Shown piece by piece: positions 16,861 to 26,213 of a stretch of 64,000 bases of DNA; the first letter of the stretch is position 1; every line of letters begins with the position of its first letter. The DNA comes from Ga0077555 sp963746315 (GTDB lineage: Bacteria; Pseudomonadota; Alphaproteobacteria; Rhizobiales; Hyphomicrobiaceae): contig CAVVAR010000012.1 in NCBI GenBank assembly GCA_963746315.1, positions 1,240,001 through 1,304,000 of the forward strand, read 5' to 3'. The notes under the pieces were generated by a model. It did not search any database and was not told where the DNA came from. It worked only from the letters and a program-made list of their open reading frames with translations. Made by a program: the position numbers and the translations under genes.

Positions 16861-18210
16861 ATGCGCCTCAGCCGCTATTTCATGCCTGTCCTCAAGGAGA
16901 CTCCGAAAGAGGCCGAGATCGTCTCGCATCAGCTGATGCTGCGCGCGGGGCTGATCCGTCAGGAGAGCGCCGGCATCTACGCGTGGCTGCCGCTGGGGCT
17001 TCGGGTGCTCAACAAGGTCAACGCCATCATTCGTGAGGAGCAGAACCGCTCCGGCGCGGTGGAGCTTCTCATGCCGACCATTCAGTCGGCCGACCTCTGG
17101 CGCGAATCCGGCCGCTATGACGCCTACGGCAAGGAGATGCTGCGTCTCCAGGATCGTCACGAGCGGGATATGCTGTTCGGGCCGACCAACGAGGAGATGA
17201 TCACCGAGATCTTCCGCGCCTACGCCAAGAGCTACCGCGACTTGCCGCTCAACCTCTACCACATCCAGTGGAAATTCCGGGACGAGGTGCGCCCCCGCTT
17301 CGGCGTCATGCGCAGCCGCGAGTTCCTGATGAAGGATGCCTACTCGTTCGACCTGAGCAAGGAGGCCGCGCGGCACGCCTACAACAAGATGTTCGTAGCC
17401 TATCTGCGCACGTTTGCGCGTTTCGGTCTCAAGTCGATCCCGATGCGGGCAGACACGGGCCCGATCGGCGGCGACCTGTCGCACGAGTTCATCATTCTCG
17501 CCGAGACGGGCGAGAGCGAAGTTTTCTGTCATCGGGACTACCTCGAGTTTCCCGTTCCTGCGGCGGACACCGACTTCGACGACGTGGCGGGCCTCCAGCG
17601 GGCAGTGGACAATTGGACCTCGCTTTACGCGGCAACGTCGGAGATGCACGATGCCGCCGCTTATGATGGCCTGCCCGCCGATGCGCGCGTGTCGGCCCGC
17701 GGAATCGAGGTCGGTCATATTTTCTACTTTGGAACCAAGTACTCCGAGCCGATGAAGGCGACCGTGCAGGGGGCCGACGGCAAGCCGGTGACGGTGCACA
17801 TGGGGTCCTACGGCATCGGTCCGTCTCGTGTCGTCGCAGCCATCATCGAGGCCAGTCACGACAAGGACGGCATCGTGTGGCCGGTGTCCGTCGCGCCGTT
17901 CGAGGTGGCGCTCGTCCACCTCAAACCCGGCGACGCCGAGACGGATCGGGTTGTGGATGACCTCGAGCGTCGCCTCGAAGCGGCCGGAATCGAGGTGCTC
18001 GTGGACGACCGGGACGATCGGCCGGGCGCCAAGTTCGCGAGCATGGACCTGATCGGGGTGCCGTATCAGTTGATCGTCGGACCCAAAGGGGTCAAAGCCG
18101 GCGAGGTCGAGATCAAGTCGCGCCGCGATGGCGGTCGGCGTACGCTCGCAGCGGACGCGGCTGTCACCGCGCTGGTGGCCGAGGTGATCGCGGGCCGTCT
18201 TCTCGCGTAG
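16861..18210 (+). CDS. proS: prolyl-tRNA synthetase
   Basis: A 449-residue class II synthetase charging tRNA(Pro). Class II motif 1 is in the N-terminal third, motif 2 is FRDEVRPRFGVMRSREFLMKD (the R..E pair), and motif 3 is GSYGIGPSRVVAAIIE. The anticodon-binding domain occupies the last 100 residues. The editing insertion of about 180 residues found in E. coli-type ProS is missing, as is normal for the short alphaproteobacterial type, so Ala-tRNA(Pro) must be cleared in trans or tolerated. The start at 16861 is preceded by AGGAG. First gene of the proS-lolC-lolD block. Confidence 0.97.
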   Translation: MRLSRYFMPVLKETPKEAEIVSHQLMLRAGLIRQESAGIYAWLPLGLRVLNKVNAIIREEQNRSGAVELLMPTIQSADLWRESGRYDAYGKEMLRLQDRHERDMLFGPTNEEMITEIFRAYAKSYRDLPLNLYHIQWKFRDEVRPRFGVMRSREFLMKDAYSFDLSKEAARHAYNKMFVAYLRTFARFGLKSIPMRADTGPIGGDLSHEFIILAETGESEVFCHRDYLEFPVPAADTDFDDVAGLQRAVDNWTSLYAATSEMHDAAAYDGLPADARVSARGIEVGHIFYFGTKYSEPMKATVQGADGKPVTVHMGSYGIGPSRVVAAIIEASHDKDGIVWPVSVAPFEVALVHLKPGDAETDRVVDDLERRLEAAGIEVLVDDRDDRPGAKFASMDLIGVPYQLIVGPKGVKAGEVEIKSRRDGGRRTLAADAAVTALVAEVIAGRLLA

Positions 18211-18334
18211 CGCAGGGGGCGCTATCGCTCGGACGGGGGCACGCTGCACGCAAGACACCTGTCCCGGCTCACGGGGCTGGCTGTGTCGGGTCTCGCGACG
18301 TCACGCGCCCGGCCCGCAGTTGGAGGGGAACGGC

Positions 18335-19651
18335 ATGGCCATTGCGGCAACCGGGACGGCCGTCGACGAGCACGGCAGGCAAACCGACAAGTCTGTCGAT
18401 ACGGCGCCCTTCGCGCCCTTCGAGTGGATGTTGGCCAAGCGCTATCTGAGAGCGCGGCGCAAGGAAGGCTTCATATCGGTCATCGCCGGCATCTCGTTCA
18501 TCGGGATCATGCTCGGGGTCGCCACCCTGATCATCGTGATGGCGGTCATGAACGGCTTCCGCCACGAGCTCTTCCAGAAGATTCTCGGCATCAACGGCCA
18601 CGTGATCGTCCATAAGATCCAGGCGCCGTTCGACGATTACGACAAGGCCGCGGCTCGCTTGCGATCGGTGCCGGGCGTCACGGCGGTCATGCCTCTTGTC
18701 GAGGGGCAGGCCATGATCTCGTCCACAGCCAACACCCTCGGTGCGCTGGTCCGTGGCCTCACCGAGGACAGCCTGAAGAAGTTGCCGCTCGTCTACGACA
18801 ATGTGCGGTTCGGCACGTTCGAAGGCTTCGATTCACAGGAAGGCGTCGCCATCGGTAGCCGGCTTGCCAACTCGCTTGGCGTCAACGCCGGCGACAGCAT
18901 CTCCCTCATAGCGCCCAAAGGCGCCTCGACACCCTTCGGCACGGCACCACGCATAAAGCGCTATCGCATCGCCGCCGTGTTCGAGCTCGGCATGTCCGAG
19001 TACGACAAGACGATGGTCTTCATGCCGCTCGCCGAATCGCAACGGTACTTCTCGCGGGGCGCTGAGGTCGATGTGCTCGAGATCACCGTGACGAGCCCCG
19101 ATGCCGTGGACCATGTCATCGGCCCCATGCGAGCGGCCGGCGGTCCGACGCTGCATTTCACCGACTGGCGAAAGCGAAACGAGACGTTCTTCACCGTGCT
19201 CGAGGTCGAGCGCAATGTGATGTTCATTATCTTGTCGCTGATCGTGCTGGTTGCGGCCCTGAACATCATCTCCGGCATCATGATGCTGGTGAAGGAGAAG
19301 AGCCGCGACATCGCCATCCTGCGCACGATGGGAGCCACTAAGGGCGCGATCATGCGCGTCTTCCTGATCACCGGCGCCTCGATCGGTATCGTCGGCACGA
19401 TCGCCGGCCTGGTCCTCGGCGTCGTGTTCTGCTGGAACATCGAGGGCATCCGCCAGGTACTGCAGAATGTGCTCGGCACCAAGTTGATGGACCCTCAGGT
19501 TTACTATCTGACGCGCCTGCCGGCCCGCATCGATGTCGCGGAAACGGCCTGGATCGTCGCCATGGCGCTGGTGCTCTCGGTGCTGGCGACAATGTACCCG
19601 TCGTGGCGCGCCTCGCGCCTCGATCCCGTCGAAGCGCTCCGCTACGAATGA
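18335..19651 (+). CDS. lolC: lipoprotein-releasing system permease (LolC/LolE family)
   Basis: A 438-residue inner-membrane ABC permease that, with LolD, extracts lipoproteins from the inner membrane for LolA. Topology is typical: one helix near residues 55-75 (FISVIAGISFIGIML), a periplasmic domain of about 200 residues, then three helices, including the FtsX region with KEKSRDIAILRTMGA, and YPSWRASRLDPVEALRYE at the end. ATG at 18335 follows GGAGGGG. Only one permease gene is present, so the complex is probably a LolF-like homodimer as in many alphaproteobacteria (inference). It overlaps lolD by four bases. Confidence 0.94.
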   Translation: MAIAATGTAVDEHGRQTDKSVDTAPFAPFEWMLAKRYLRARRKEGFISVIAGISFIGIMLGVATLIIVMAVMNGFRHELFQKILGINGHVIVHKIQAPFDDYDKAAARLRSVPGVTAVMPLVEGQAMISSTANTLGALVRGLTEDSLKKLPLVYDNVRFGTFEGFDSQEGVAIGSRLANSLGVNAGDSISLIAPKGASTPFGTAPRIKRYRIAAVFELGMSEYDKTMVFMPLAESQRYFSRGAEVDVLEITVTSPDAVDHVIGPMRAAGGPTLHFTDWRKRNETFFTVLEVERNVMFIILSLIVLVAALNIISGIMMLVKEKSRDIAILRTMGATKGAIMRVFLITGASIGIVGTIAGLVLGVVFCWNIEGIRQVLQNVLGTKLMDPQVYYLTRLPARIDVAETAWIVAMALVLSVLATMYPSWRASRLDPVEALRYE

Positions 19652-20376
19652 GGCCCGAGGTGCAGGATAGAATAACTCAACCGGTACCCGTGCTCGAGCT
19701 GATCGGGCTCCGTCGCACCTTCCATCAGGGCGAGAGGGCGATCCATGTGCTCGACGGAGCCAGCGCCGCGCTGCTGCCGGGGCAAGCCGTGGCTCTCGTC
19801 GGTCCGTCCGGCGCCGGTAAGTCGACGCTGCTCCACATCGCCGGCCTGCTCGAGACACCGGACAGCGGTCAGGTGCTGATCAACGGCCACGATTGCTCGA
19901 CGATGGACGACCATGCCCGCACCCGCGTCCGGCGCGCCGAGATGGGCTTCGTCTATCAATTCCATCAGCTGTTGCCCGAGTTCTCAGCGGTCGAGAATGT
20001 GATGATCCCGCAGCTCATCCAGGGCAAGGCGGACAAGCCGGCCCGCGCGCGCGCGATCGAGTTGCTCTCGGGACTCGGGCTCGCCGAGCGGCTCGAGCAT
20101 CGTCCCGCCGAGCTTTCGGGCGGCGAGCAGCAGCGCACGGCGATTGCGCGCGCGCTCGCCAACGCGCCACGCCTCCTCCTCGCCGACGAGCCGACCGGCA
20201 ACCTTGACCCGACGACCTCGGAGCACGTCTTCGGCGAGTTCGTCGGGCTGATCGAGCGCACGCGCGTCGCGGCCCTCATCGCCACCCACAACATGGACCT
20301 CGCCCGTCGCATGCACCGGGTATTGCGCATGGAAAAGGGGCAACTCGTCGAGTTGCGGCCCGAGGCGGTCAGATAG
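19648..20376 (+). CDS. lolD: lipoprotein-releasing system ATP-binding protein
   Basis: A 242-residue ABC ATPase powering lipoprotein release. Walker A is GPSGAGKST, the signature LSGGEQQR, Walker B LLLADEP, and the H-loop histidine is in IATHNMD. The start is set by the ATGA overlap with the lolC stop (19648-19651), giving translational coupling; a longer open frame upstream lies wholly inside lolC. The length and the YQFHQLLPEF segment after the Q-loop are typical of LolD. Confidence 0.95.
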   Translation: MRPEVQDRITQPVPVLELIGLRRTFHQGERAIHVLDGASAALLPGQAVALVGPSGAGKSTLLHIAGLLETPDSGQVLINGHDCSTMDDHARTRVRRAEMGFVYQFHQLLPEFSAVENVMIPQLIQGKADKPARARAIELLSGLGLAERLEHRPAELSGGEQQRTAIARALANAPRLLLADEPTGNLDPTTSEHVFGEFVGLIERTRVAALIATHNMDLARRMHRVLRMEKGQLVELRPEAVR

Positions 20377-20469
20377 CGTTTCCGCCGGAACGATCCAGGA
20401 CAACCCGCGTTCGCTGAAGATACGACCGGCTTTCGGCCGGGCGGGGGCGCAATTCAGGAGGACCTGATC

Positions 20470-21411
20470 GTGCATCGCTATTTCGTGATTGCGGCGGCAG
20501 TGGCCGTGTTTCCGACACTGGTCGCCGCTCAGCAGAACCAGAACCGACAGAGCAATCAGCCCGCAACCCAAACAGTAGCGCCGGGTCAGCAGAGCCAGCA
20601 GACGACAGCGCAGAGGCAGCAAACTCCCCCGTCACTCAACAACTGGAGCTACGATCGTCTCTACAACGAGGGCTGGAGCGCCCGCGGCCTTTATCGCGAC
20701 ACGACTGTGATCGGTCCTTACGGTGACGACATCGGAAGCGTCGAGAACATCATTCTGAGCGAGCAAGGCAAGGTGGTCGGCATCATCGCCGAGATCGGCG
20801 GCTTCCTCGACATCGGGGACACCCACCTCTTCATTCCGTGGGACCAGGTCAAGATCAGCGCCGACTTCGAGCGGATCACGGTGCCGGTGACGGAGGCGAC
20901 GGCCGATGAGTATACGTTCGCGCGCAGCAATCTGTGGCGGGCGAACACCAATCAGCGGACCGCGGTCGATTCGACGACGCTTCGGACGGGGCCGACGATC
21001 TGGAAGCTCAGCGACGTGCTCGGTGACTACACCTACCTCTCCGACCGGACCGGCTACGGCTACATCCACGATCTCATCGTCTCGCGCGACGGCGACGTCG
21101 AGGCGGTCGTGGTCTCGTCGGATTCCGCATACGGCGGCGGCTATCGCGCCTTCCCGTGGCGCGGCTACCGCTGGGGCTACGAGACGCCCTATTACGATCT
21201 TGGCTACGATCGCAACCAGGTCAGCGGGCTGCAGGTGCTCGACTACGACCAGATCGCGGGATCGGTGAGACCGCTGGGTGGCTGGAACGGCGCCGCGACC
21301 GGAGCAGGTGCCGGCGACGTCGGCCAGTCCACGGAGCCGCAACAGCAGCGGCAACAGCGGCCGGTCCAGCAGCAGCAGCAGATGCCGCAGCAGCGGGACC
21401 AGCGACAATAG
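20470..21411 (+). CDS. exported PRC-barrel protein
   Basis: A 313-residue protein starting with GTG at 20470, with AGGAGG upstream. It has a signal peptide (FVIAAAVAVFPTLVAAQ) followed by a Gln/Asn-rich region (residues about 19-55). Two PRC-barrel units follow: GPYGDDIGSVENIILSEQGKVVG...FIPWDQV and a second with GYGYIHDLIVSRDGDVEAVVV. The C-terminus is again Gln-rich. PRC barrels are small beta-barrel modules that bind partners; periplasmic versions are frequent in Rhizobiales but have no settled role. It lies between lolD and dnaE. Confidence 0.85.
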   Translation: MHRYFVIAAAVAVFPTLVAAQQNQNRQSNQPATQTVAPGQQSQQTTAQRQQTPPSLNNWSYDRLYNEGWSARGLYRDTTVIGPYGDDIGSVENIILSEQGKVVGIIAEIGGFLDIGDTHLFIPWDQVKISADFERITVPVTEATADEYTFARSNLWRANTNQRTAVDSTTLRTGPTIWKLSDVLGDYTYLSDRTGYGYIHDLIVSRDGDVEAVVVSSDSAYGGGYRAFPWRGYRWGYETPYYDLGYDRNQVSGLQVLDYDQIAGSVRPLGGWNGAATGAGAGDVGQSTEPQQQRQQRPVQQQQQMPQQRDQRQ

Positions 21412-21496
21412 TCCGTAGCCCTTTACCCCGTCGTTGATTGCGGGGGTAACCCACGGACAGCGGATCGGAGCGTGCGCGCGGTGCTAAACTAACCGC

Positions 21497-24400
21497 ATGA
21501 ACGCACCAATTCGCCCCAACTCGACCAAATCCGCCACGCCTGCGAATGCCGGCCGCTTCGTGCACCTCAAGGTGCATTCGGCCTATTCGCTGCTCGAAGG
21601 CGCGCTGCCGATCTCCAAGATCGCCAAAATGGCCGAAGCACACATGATGCCGGCCATCGGGCTTACCGACAGCGGCAACATGTTCGGCGCGCTCGAGTTC
21701 TCGGACAAGCTCGCGGGGGCGGGCGTGCAGCCCATCGCAGGGCTCGCGCAGCGTGTGGATTTCCGTGACGCGGACGACAAGATGGCGGCGCTCAAGTCGC
21801 CCCAGGGCGCAGTGGCCAAGCCGGCGGGACCGCTCGCCCTCTATGCCCGTACGGAGGCCGGCTACGCCAATATCTCCAAGCTCAACAGCGCGGCGTTCCT
21901 GAAAACGCCGGACACCGAGTCACCGCACGTCAAAATCGAGCAGCTCGCCGATCTGGCCGAGGGCGTCATCGCACTGACCGGCGGACACGACGGTCCGATC
22001 GACGAGGCGATCCGCGACGGCCGGCCGGAGCTTGCGCGGGCGCGTCTCATGCGCCTGAAAGAGATCTACGGGCGCTGGCTGTATGTCGAGATCCAGCGCT
22101 ACGGCCTCGCCAGCGAAGCACAAGTGGAGCCGGTGCTGCTCGAGCTGGCCTACGCGCTCGACCTGCCGATTGTCGCGACCAACGAGTGCTACTTCGCCAA
22201 GCCCGACGACTACGACGCCCACGACGCCCTTATCTGCATCGCCGAGGGGCGCTACGTCAGCGAGGACGACCGGCGGCGATTGACCCGCGAGCATTATTTT
22301 AAAAGTGCCGACGAGATGGTGCGCCTGTTCGCGGACCTCCCTGAGGCAATCGACAACACGATCGAGATCGCGCGGCTGTGTGCTTATCGCCCGCGCGGTC
22401 GTAAACCGATCCTGCCGGCTTTCGTCAAGACGGCACCTGGGGCGAGCCAAGCCGACCGCGAGGCAGCCGAGGCCGCCGAGCTCAAGCGCCAGGCCGAGGA
22501 GGGTCTCGTCACCCGGCTCGCGGCGCACGGACCCGCGCCGGGCTTCACCCCCGAGGATTACGAGAAGCGCCTCGCCTACGAGGTGGACGTCATCGCCAAG
22601 ATGAAGTTCCCCGGCTACTTCCTGATCGTCGCCGACTTCATCCAGTGGTCGAAGGCGAAAGGCATTCCCGTCGGTCCGGGCCGCGGCTCGGGCGCCGGCT
22701 CGCTGGTTGCCTACGCGCTGACCATCACCGATCTCGACCCACTCCGGTTCGGTCTGCTGTTCGAGCGCTTCCTCAATCCCGAGCGCGTGTCGATGCCGGA
22801 CTTCGACATCGATTTCTGCCAGGATCGTCGCGAGGAGACCATCCTCTACGTGCAGCAGAAGTACGGCGCCGACCGCGTCGCACAGATCATTACGCACGGC
22901 AAGCTCCAGGCGCGCGCCGTCCTGCGCGACGTCGGTCGCGTGCTCCAGATGCCCTACGGCCAGGTCGACAAGCTGTGCAAGCTCGTGCCGAACAACCCGG
23001 CCCATCCCGTGACGCTGCGCGAGGCCATCGACGGCGAGCCGAAGCTGCAGGAGGCCCGCGACGAGGATCCGACGGTGGCTCGCCTCCTCGAGATCTCGGA
23101 GAAGCTCGAAGGCCTCTACCGGCACGCCTCGACGCATGCGGCCGGCATGGTGATCGGCGACCGTCCGCTGGACGAGCTGGTGCCGATGTACCGGGACCCC
23201 AAGTCGAATTTCCCGATCACGCAGTTCAACTGGAAGCTCGTCGAGGCGGCCGGCCTCGTGAAGTTCGACTTCCTCGGCTTGAAGACGCTGACGGTGCTCC
23301 AGAAGGCGGTCGAGCTGATCAAGAAGGGCCGTGGCATCGAGGTCGATTTACCGAAGCTCGAGATCGCCGGTGACGATCCCAAGGTTCTGGCAGCCTACGA
23401 GCTTCTCGCCAAGGCCGACACGGTGGGTGTGTTCCAGCTCGAGTCGACGGGCATGCGCGAGAGCTTGAAGCGGCTGAAACCCGACCGTTTCGAGGACATC
23501 ATCGCCATGGTGGCGCTCTATCGGCCGGGCCCGATGGACAACATCCCGACCTACATCAATCGCAAGCACGGCGACGAGCCGATCGAGTATCCCCACGAGC
23601 TGATCAAGCCCATTCTCGAGGAGACCTACGGCGTCATCATCTACCAGGAGCAGGTCATCCAGATCGCCCAGGTGATGGGTGGCTACACGCTCGGCCAAGC
23701 CGACCTTCTTCGCCGCGCCATGGGGAAGAAGGACAAGAACGAGATGGCGAAGCAGCAGGCGCGCTTCGTCGAGGGCGCCATTCAGAACGGCGTCAAGAAG
23801 GCCGATGCAACCTACATCTTCGAGCTCGTGGACAAGTTCGCCGGCTACGGTTTCAACAAGAGCCACGCCGCCGCCTATGCCCTGGTCAGCTATCACACGG
23901 CCTACCTCAAGGCGAACTACCGCGAGGAGTTCCTGGCCGCGTCGATGACGCTCGACATGGCCAACACCGACAAGCTTGCCAACTTCGCGGCCGAGGCGCG
24001 CCGGTCCGGCATCGAGGTGGCGCAGCCCTGCGTCAATCGCTCGGACGTCGAGTTCTCAGTCGACCCGCCCTGCGCGGATGCGGGTGGGCATCCGAAGCGC
24101 CAAGGGGAAACGACCGGACAGCCCCACGGCCGCATCAAGTACGCGCTCGCAGGCTTGAAGAACGTCGGCGCGGGAGCGGTCGCCACGATCGTCGCCGAGC
24201 GGGAGAGAAACGGCCCGTTCAAGTCGATTGCCGATTTCGCGGGCCGCTTCGATCCGAAGCAGGTCAACAAGCGTGCGCTCGAGATGCTGGCCATGTCGGG
24301 CGCCTTCGATGCGCTGGAGAAGAACCGGGCGCTGGTTCATGGCAATGCCGACGTCATGGTCGGCAACGCGCAGCGGCTCAATGCCGACAAGGCATCGGGT

Positions 24401-25120
24401 ATCTCGGACATGTTCGGCTCGAGCGAGGGCCCCCGCCTCGACTTGAAACCCGTCAAGGCCTGGACGCCGATGGAGCGGCTGCAGCACGAGTTCGCAGGCG
24501 TCGGCTTCTATCTCTCCGGCCACCCGCTCGACCAGTACAGCTCGATCCTGCCGAAGCTCGGTGTCACCCGCTATGCCGAGTTCGAGGCCAAGGCCGGGTT
24601 CGCCGCGACTGCGGGGCGCCTCGCCGCGATCGTCGTGTCTGCCCGTGAGCGCCGCTCCCAGAAAGGCAACAAGTTCGCCTTCGCGATGTTCTCGGACGCA
24701 ACGGGTCAGTTCGAGGCGGTGGTCTTCTCGGACACGCTCGCCCGCGCCGGCGATCTTCTCACGGCGGGAACGGCAGTGCTCCTTTCGGTAGAGGCGGAGC
24801 GCGACGGCGAGACCGTCAAGATGCGCGTCAATTCCATTGAGGGGCTCGACGCTGCGGCAGCCAATGTCAACCGCGGCGTCAGGATCGTGCTCGATGGACG
24901 CGCCATGCTCGGCGCGCGCCATGCCCTGGACGACTTGCGGCGCCTGTTGAAGCCGGGCGGCAAGGGCGAGGTGCGGTTCTCGCTGGAGCTGGCCGGCGTG
25001 CCGGGCGTCGCGGGTGGACGCGAGATCGAGATGCTGTTGCCGGGCAAGTACGAGATCGGAGCTGCCGAGCGGGGCGAGCTGTCGACGGTGCCGGGCGTTA
25101 TCGAGGTCGTCGAAGTCTGA
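21497..25120 (+). CDS. dnaE: DNA polymerase III alpha subunit
   Basis: A 1207-residue replicative polymerase. The PHP domain starts at residue 16 (FVHLKVHSAYSLLEGA). The catalytic core has RGSGAGSLVAYAL, then PDFDIDFC around residues 434-441, which carries two metal-binding aspartates. After that come a helix-hairpin-helix region (LKNVGAGAVATI) and a C-terminal OB-fold (about 1000-1090). This is DnaE1-type length and order, not the DnaE2/ImuC type. It is separated from the PRC gene by 85 bases and followed by a strong terminator. Confidence 0.97.
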   Translation: MNAPIRPNSTKSATPANAGRFVHLKVHSAYSLLEGALPISKIAKMAEAHMMPAIGLTDSGNMFGALEFSDKLAGAGVQPIAGLAQRVDFRDADDKMAALKSPQGAVAKPAGPLALYARTEAGYANISKLNSAAFLKTPDTESPHVKIEQLADLAEGVIALTGGHDGPIDEAIRDGRPELARARLMRLKEIYGRWLYVEIQRYGLASEAQVEPVLLELAYALDLPIVATNECYFAKPDDYDAHDALICIAEGRYVSEDDRRRLTREHYFKSADEMVRLFADLPEAIDNTIEIARLCAYRPRGRKPILPAFVKTAPGASQADREAAEAAELKRQAEEGLVTRLAAHGPAPGFTPEDYEKRLAYEVDVIAKMKFPGYFLIVADFIQWSKAKGIPVGPGRGSGAGSLVAYALTITDLDPLRFGLLFERFLNPERVSMPDFDIDFCQDRREETILYVQQKYGADRVAQIITHGKLQARAVLRDVGRVLQMPYGQVDKLCKLVPNNPAHPVTLREAIDGEPKLQEARDEDPTVARLLEISEKLEGLYRHASTHAAGMVIGDRPLDELVPMYRDPKSNFPITQFNWKLVEAAGLVKFDFLGLKTLTVLQKAVELIKKGRGIEVDLPKLEIAGDDPKVLAAYELLAKADTVGVFQLESTGMRESLKRLKPDRFEDIIAMVALYRPGPMDNIPTYINRKHGDEPIEYPHELIKPILEETYGVIIYQEQVIQIAQVMGGYTLGQADLLRRAMGKKDKNEMAKQQARFVEGAIQNGVKKADATYIFELVDKFAGYGFNKSHAAAYALVSYHTAYLKANYREEFLAASMTLDMANTDKLANFAAEARRSGIEVAQPCVNRSDVEFSVDPPCADAGGHPKRQGETTGQPHGRIKYALAGLKNVGAGAVATIVAERERNGPFKSIADFAGRFDPKQVNKRALEMLAMSGAFDALEKNRALVHGNADVMVGNAQRLNADKASGISDMFGSSEGPRLDLKPVKAWTPMERLQHEFAGVGFYLSGHPLDQYSSILPKLGVTRYAEFEAKAGFAATAGRLAAIVVSARERRSQKGNKFAFAMFSDATGQFEAVVFSDTLARAGDLLTAGTAVLLSVEAERDGETVKMRVNSIEGLDAAAANVNRGVRIVLDGRAMLGARHALDDLRRLLKPGGKGEVRFSLELAGVPGVAGGREIEMLLPGKYEIGAAERGELSTVPGVIEVVEV

Positions 25121-25128
25121 ATGAAAAA

Positions 25129-25150
25129 GGCCCGGTCTCGCGACCGGGCC
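25129..25150. terminator. bidirectional terminator between dnaE and tctC
   Basis: Perfect 9-base stem GGCCCGGTC/GACCGGGCC with tetraloop TCGC. AAAAA precedes and TTT follows, so it can act for rightward dnaE and, less strongly placed, for leftward tctC, whose stop is 31 bases away. Confidence 0.85.
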
Positions 25151-25181
25151 TTTCGTCATTCTCCTGTGCCGGCTTTCGGCA

Positions 25182-26153
25182 TTACTTCTGCGGACGCGAT
25201 TTGGCCCACTCGACGAGACGCTTTGCCGTGGCATGCGTGTCGTCGAAATACTTCTGGTATTCCGCGCCCTTCATGATCTTCACGGCGAGGCCGACGGCGT
25301 CCATCTTCTTCTGGTGCTCGGGATCCTTCATCGCCTTCTCGAGCGTATCGGCCAGCTTGGCGACGACCTCGGGCTTCATGCCCTTCGGGCCGGCGATGCC
25401 GCGGGTCGACGACGAGAGGACCGTCGGGTAGCCGAGCTCCTTCATGGTCGGGACGTCGGGCAGGAATTTCGAGCGCTGTGGGTCCATCACCGCGAGCGCA
25501 CGGACCTGGCCACCCTGGACCTGCTTTACGATCGAGCCGACGTTGTCGAACGACACGTCGACGTTGCCGCCGAGCGTCTCCTTCATCTGAGCCGCGCCGC
25601 CAACGAGATGTACGAAGCGGAACTTCAGATCGGGAACTGCCTCCTCGAGCATCAGGATGGCGAGATGGTCGTCAGACATGATGCCGGTCGTCGCGGCACG
25701 GACCTCACCGGGCTTGGCTTTGGCCGCGTCGATCACGTCCTTCAACGTCTTGAACGGGCTTCCAGCTGCCACCCAGACCACGCCCGGATCGAGCACCTGG
25801 TTGATGATCGGCGTGAAGCTCTTATCGTTGAAGATCGCCTGCCGGGCCGGGTCGAGGATCACTGTATTCGTTGCCGGCAAGTTGATGAAGCCGATGTTGT
25901 AGCCGTCGGGCTTCTGGCGAACGAGATCGGTCCAGCCGACCTGACCGCCGGCGCCGCCCTTGTTGACGACGACGATAGGCTGACCGATGGCCTTCTCGGC
26001 GATGCTTGCGACGATGCGGGCGCCGATATCGGTCGAGCCACCCGGCGGATAGGCGACCATGAGGTTGATCGCTTTGTCGGGGAACGTCTGAGCGAGTGCA
26101 GCGCCTGCGCCGAGCGTTAGGGCGATGGCGGCCCCGATGACGGTTTTAAACAT
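25182..26153 (-). CDS. tctC: tripartite tricarboxylate transporter, substrate-binding protein (Bug family)
   Basis: A 323-residue periplasmic binding protein. The signal peptide (VIGAAIALTLGAGAALAQ) is followed by the Bug-family opening FPDKAINLMVAYPPGGSTDIGAR, which forms the first ligand loop. Later VNKGGAGGQVGW and GGNVDVSFDNVGS match family positions. Bug proteins bind carboxylates such as citrate, glutarate, nicotinate or terephthalate; the ligand here is unknown. It is the third gene of a leftward tctB-tctA-tctC operon, an order different from tctCBA of Salmonella. Confidence 0.93.
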   Translation of the reverse strand: MFKTVIGAAIALTLGAGAALAQTFPDKAINLMVAYPPGGSTDIGARIVASIAEKAIGQPIVVVNKGGAGGQVGWTDLVRQKPDGYNIGFINLPATNTVILDPARQAIFNDKSFTPIINQVLDPGVVWVAAGSPFKTLKDVIDAAKAKPGEVRAATTGIMSDDHLAILMLEEAVPDLKFRFVHLVGGAAQMKETLGGNVDVSFDNVGSIVKQVQGGQVRALAVMDPQRSKFLPDVPTMKELGYPTVLSSSTRGIAGPKGMKPEVVAKLADTLEKAMKDPEHQKKMDAVGLAVKIMKGAEYQKYFDDTHATAKRLVEWAKSRPQK

Positions 26154-26213
26154 TGGTTTCTTGAACCTCCCTTGGTTGGTACGGGGTTGTTTTAGCAGAA
26201 ACGCCGGGTCCCG

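Noticed and set aside
21920..23137. A 405-codon frame opposite dnaE
   Set aside because: It mirrors dnaE codons; the composition (His, Arg and Asp-rich, no motif) is that of an antisense frame.
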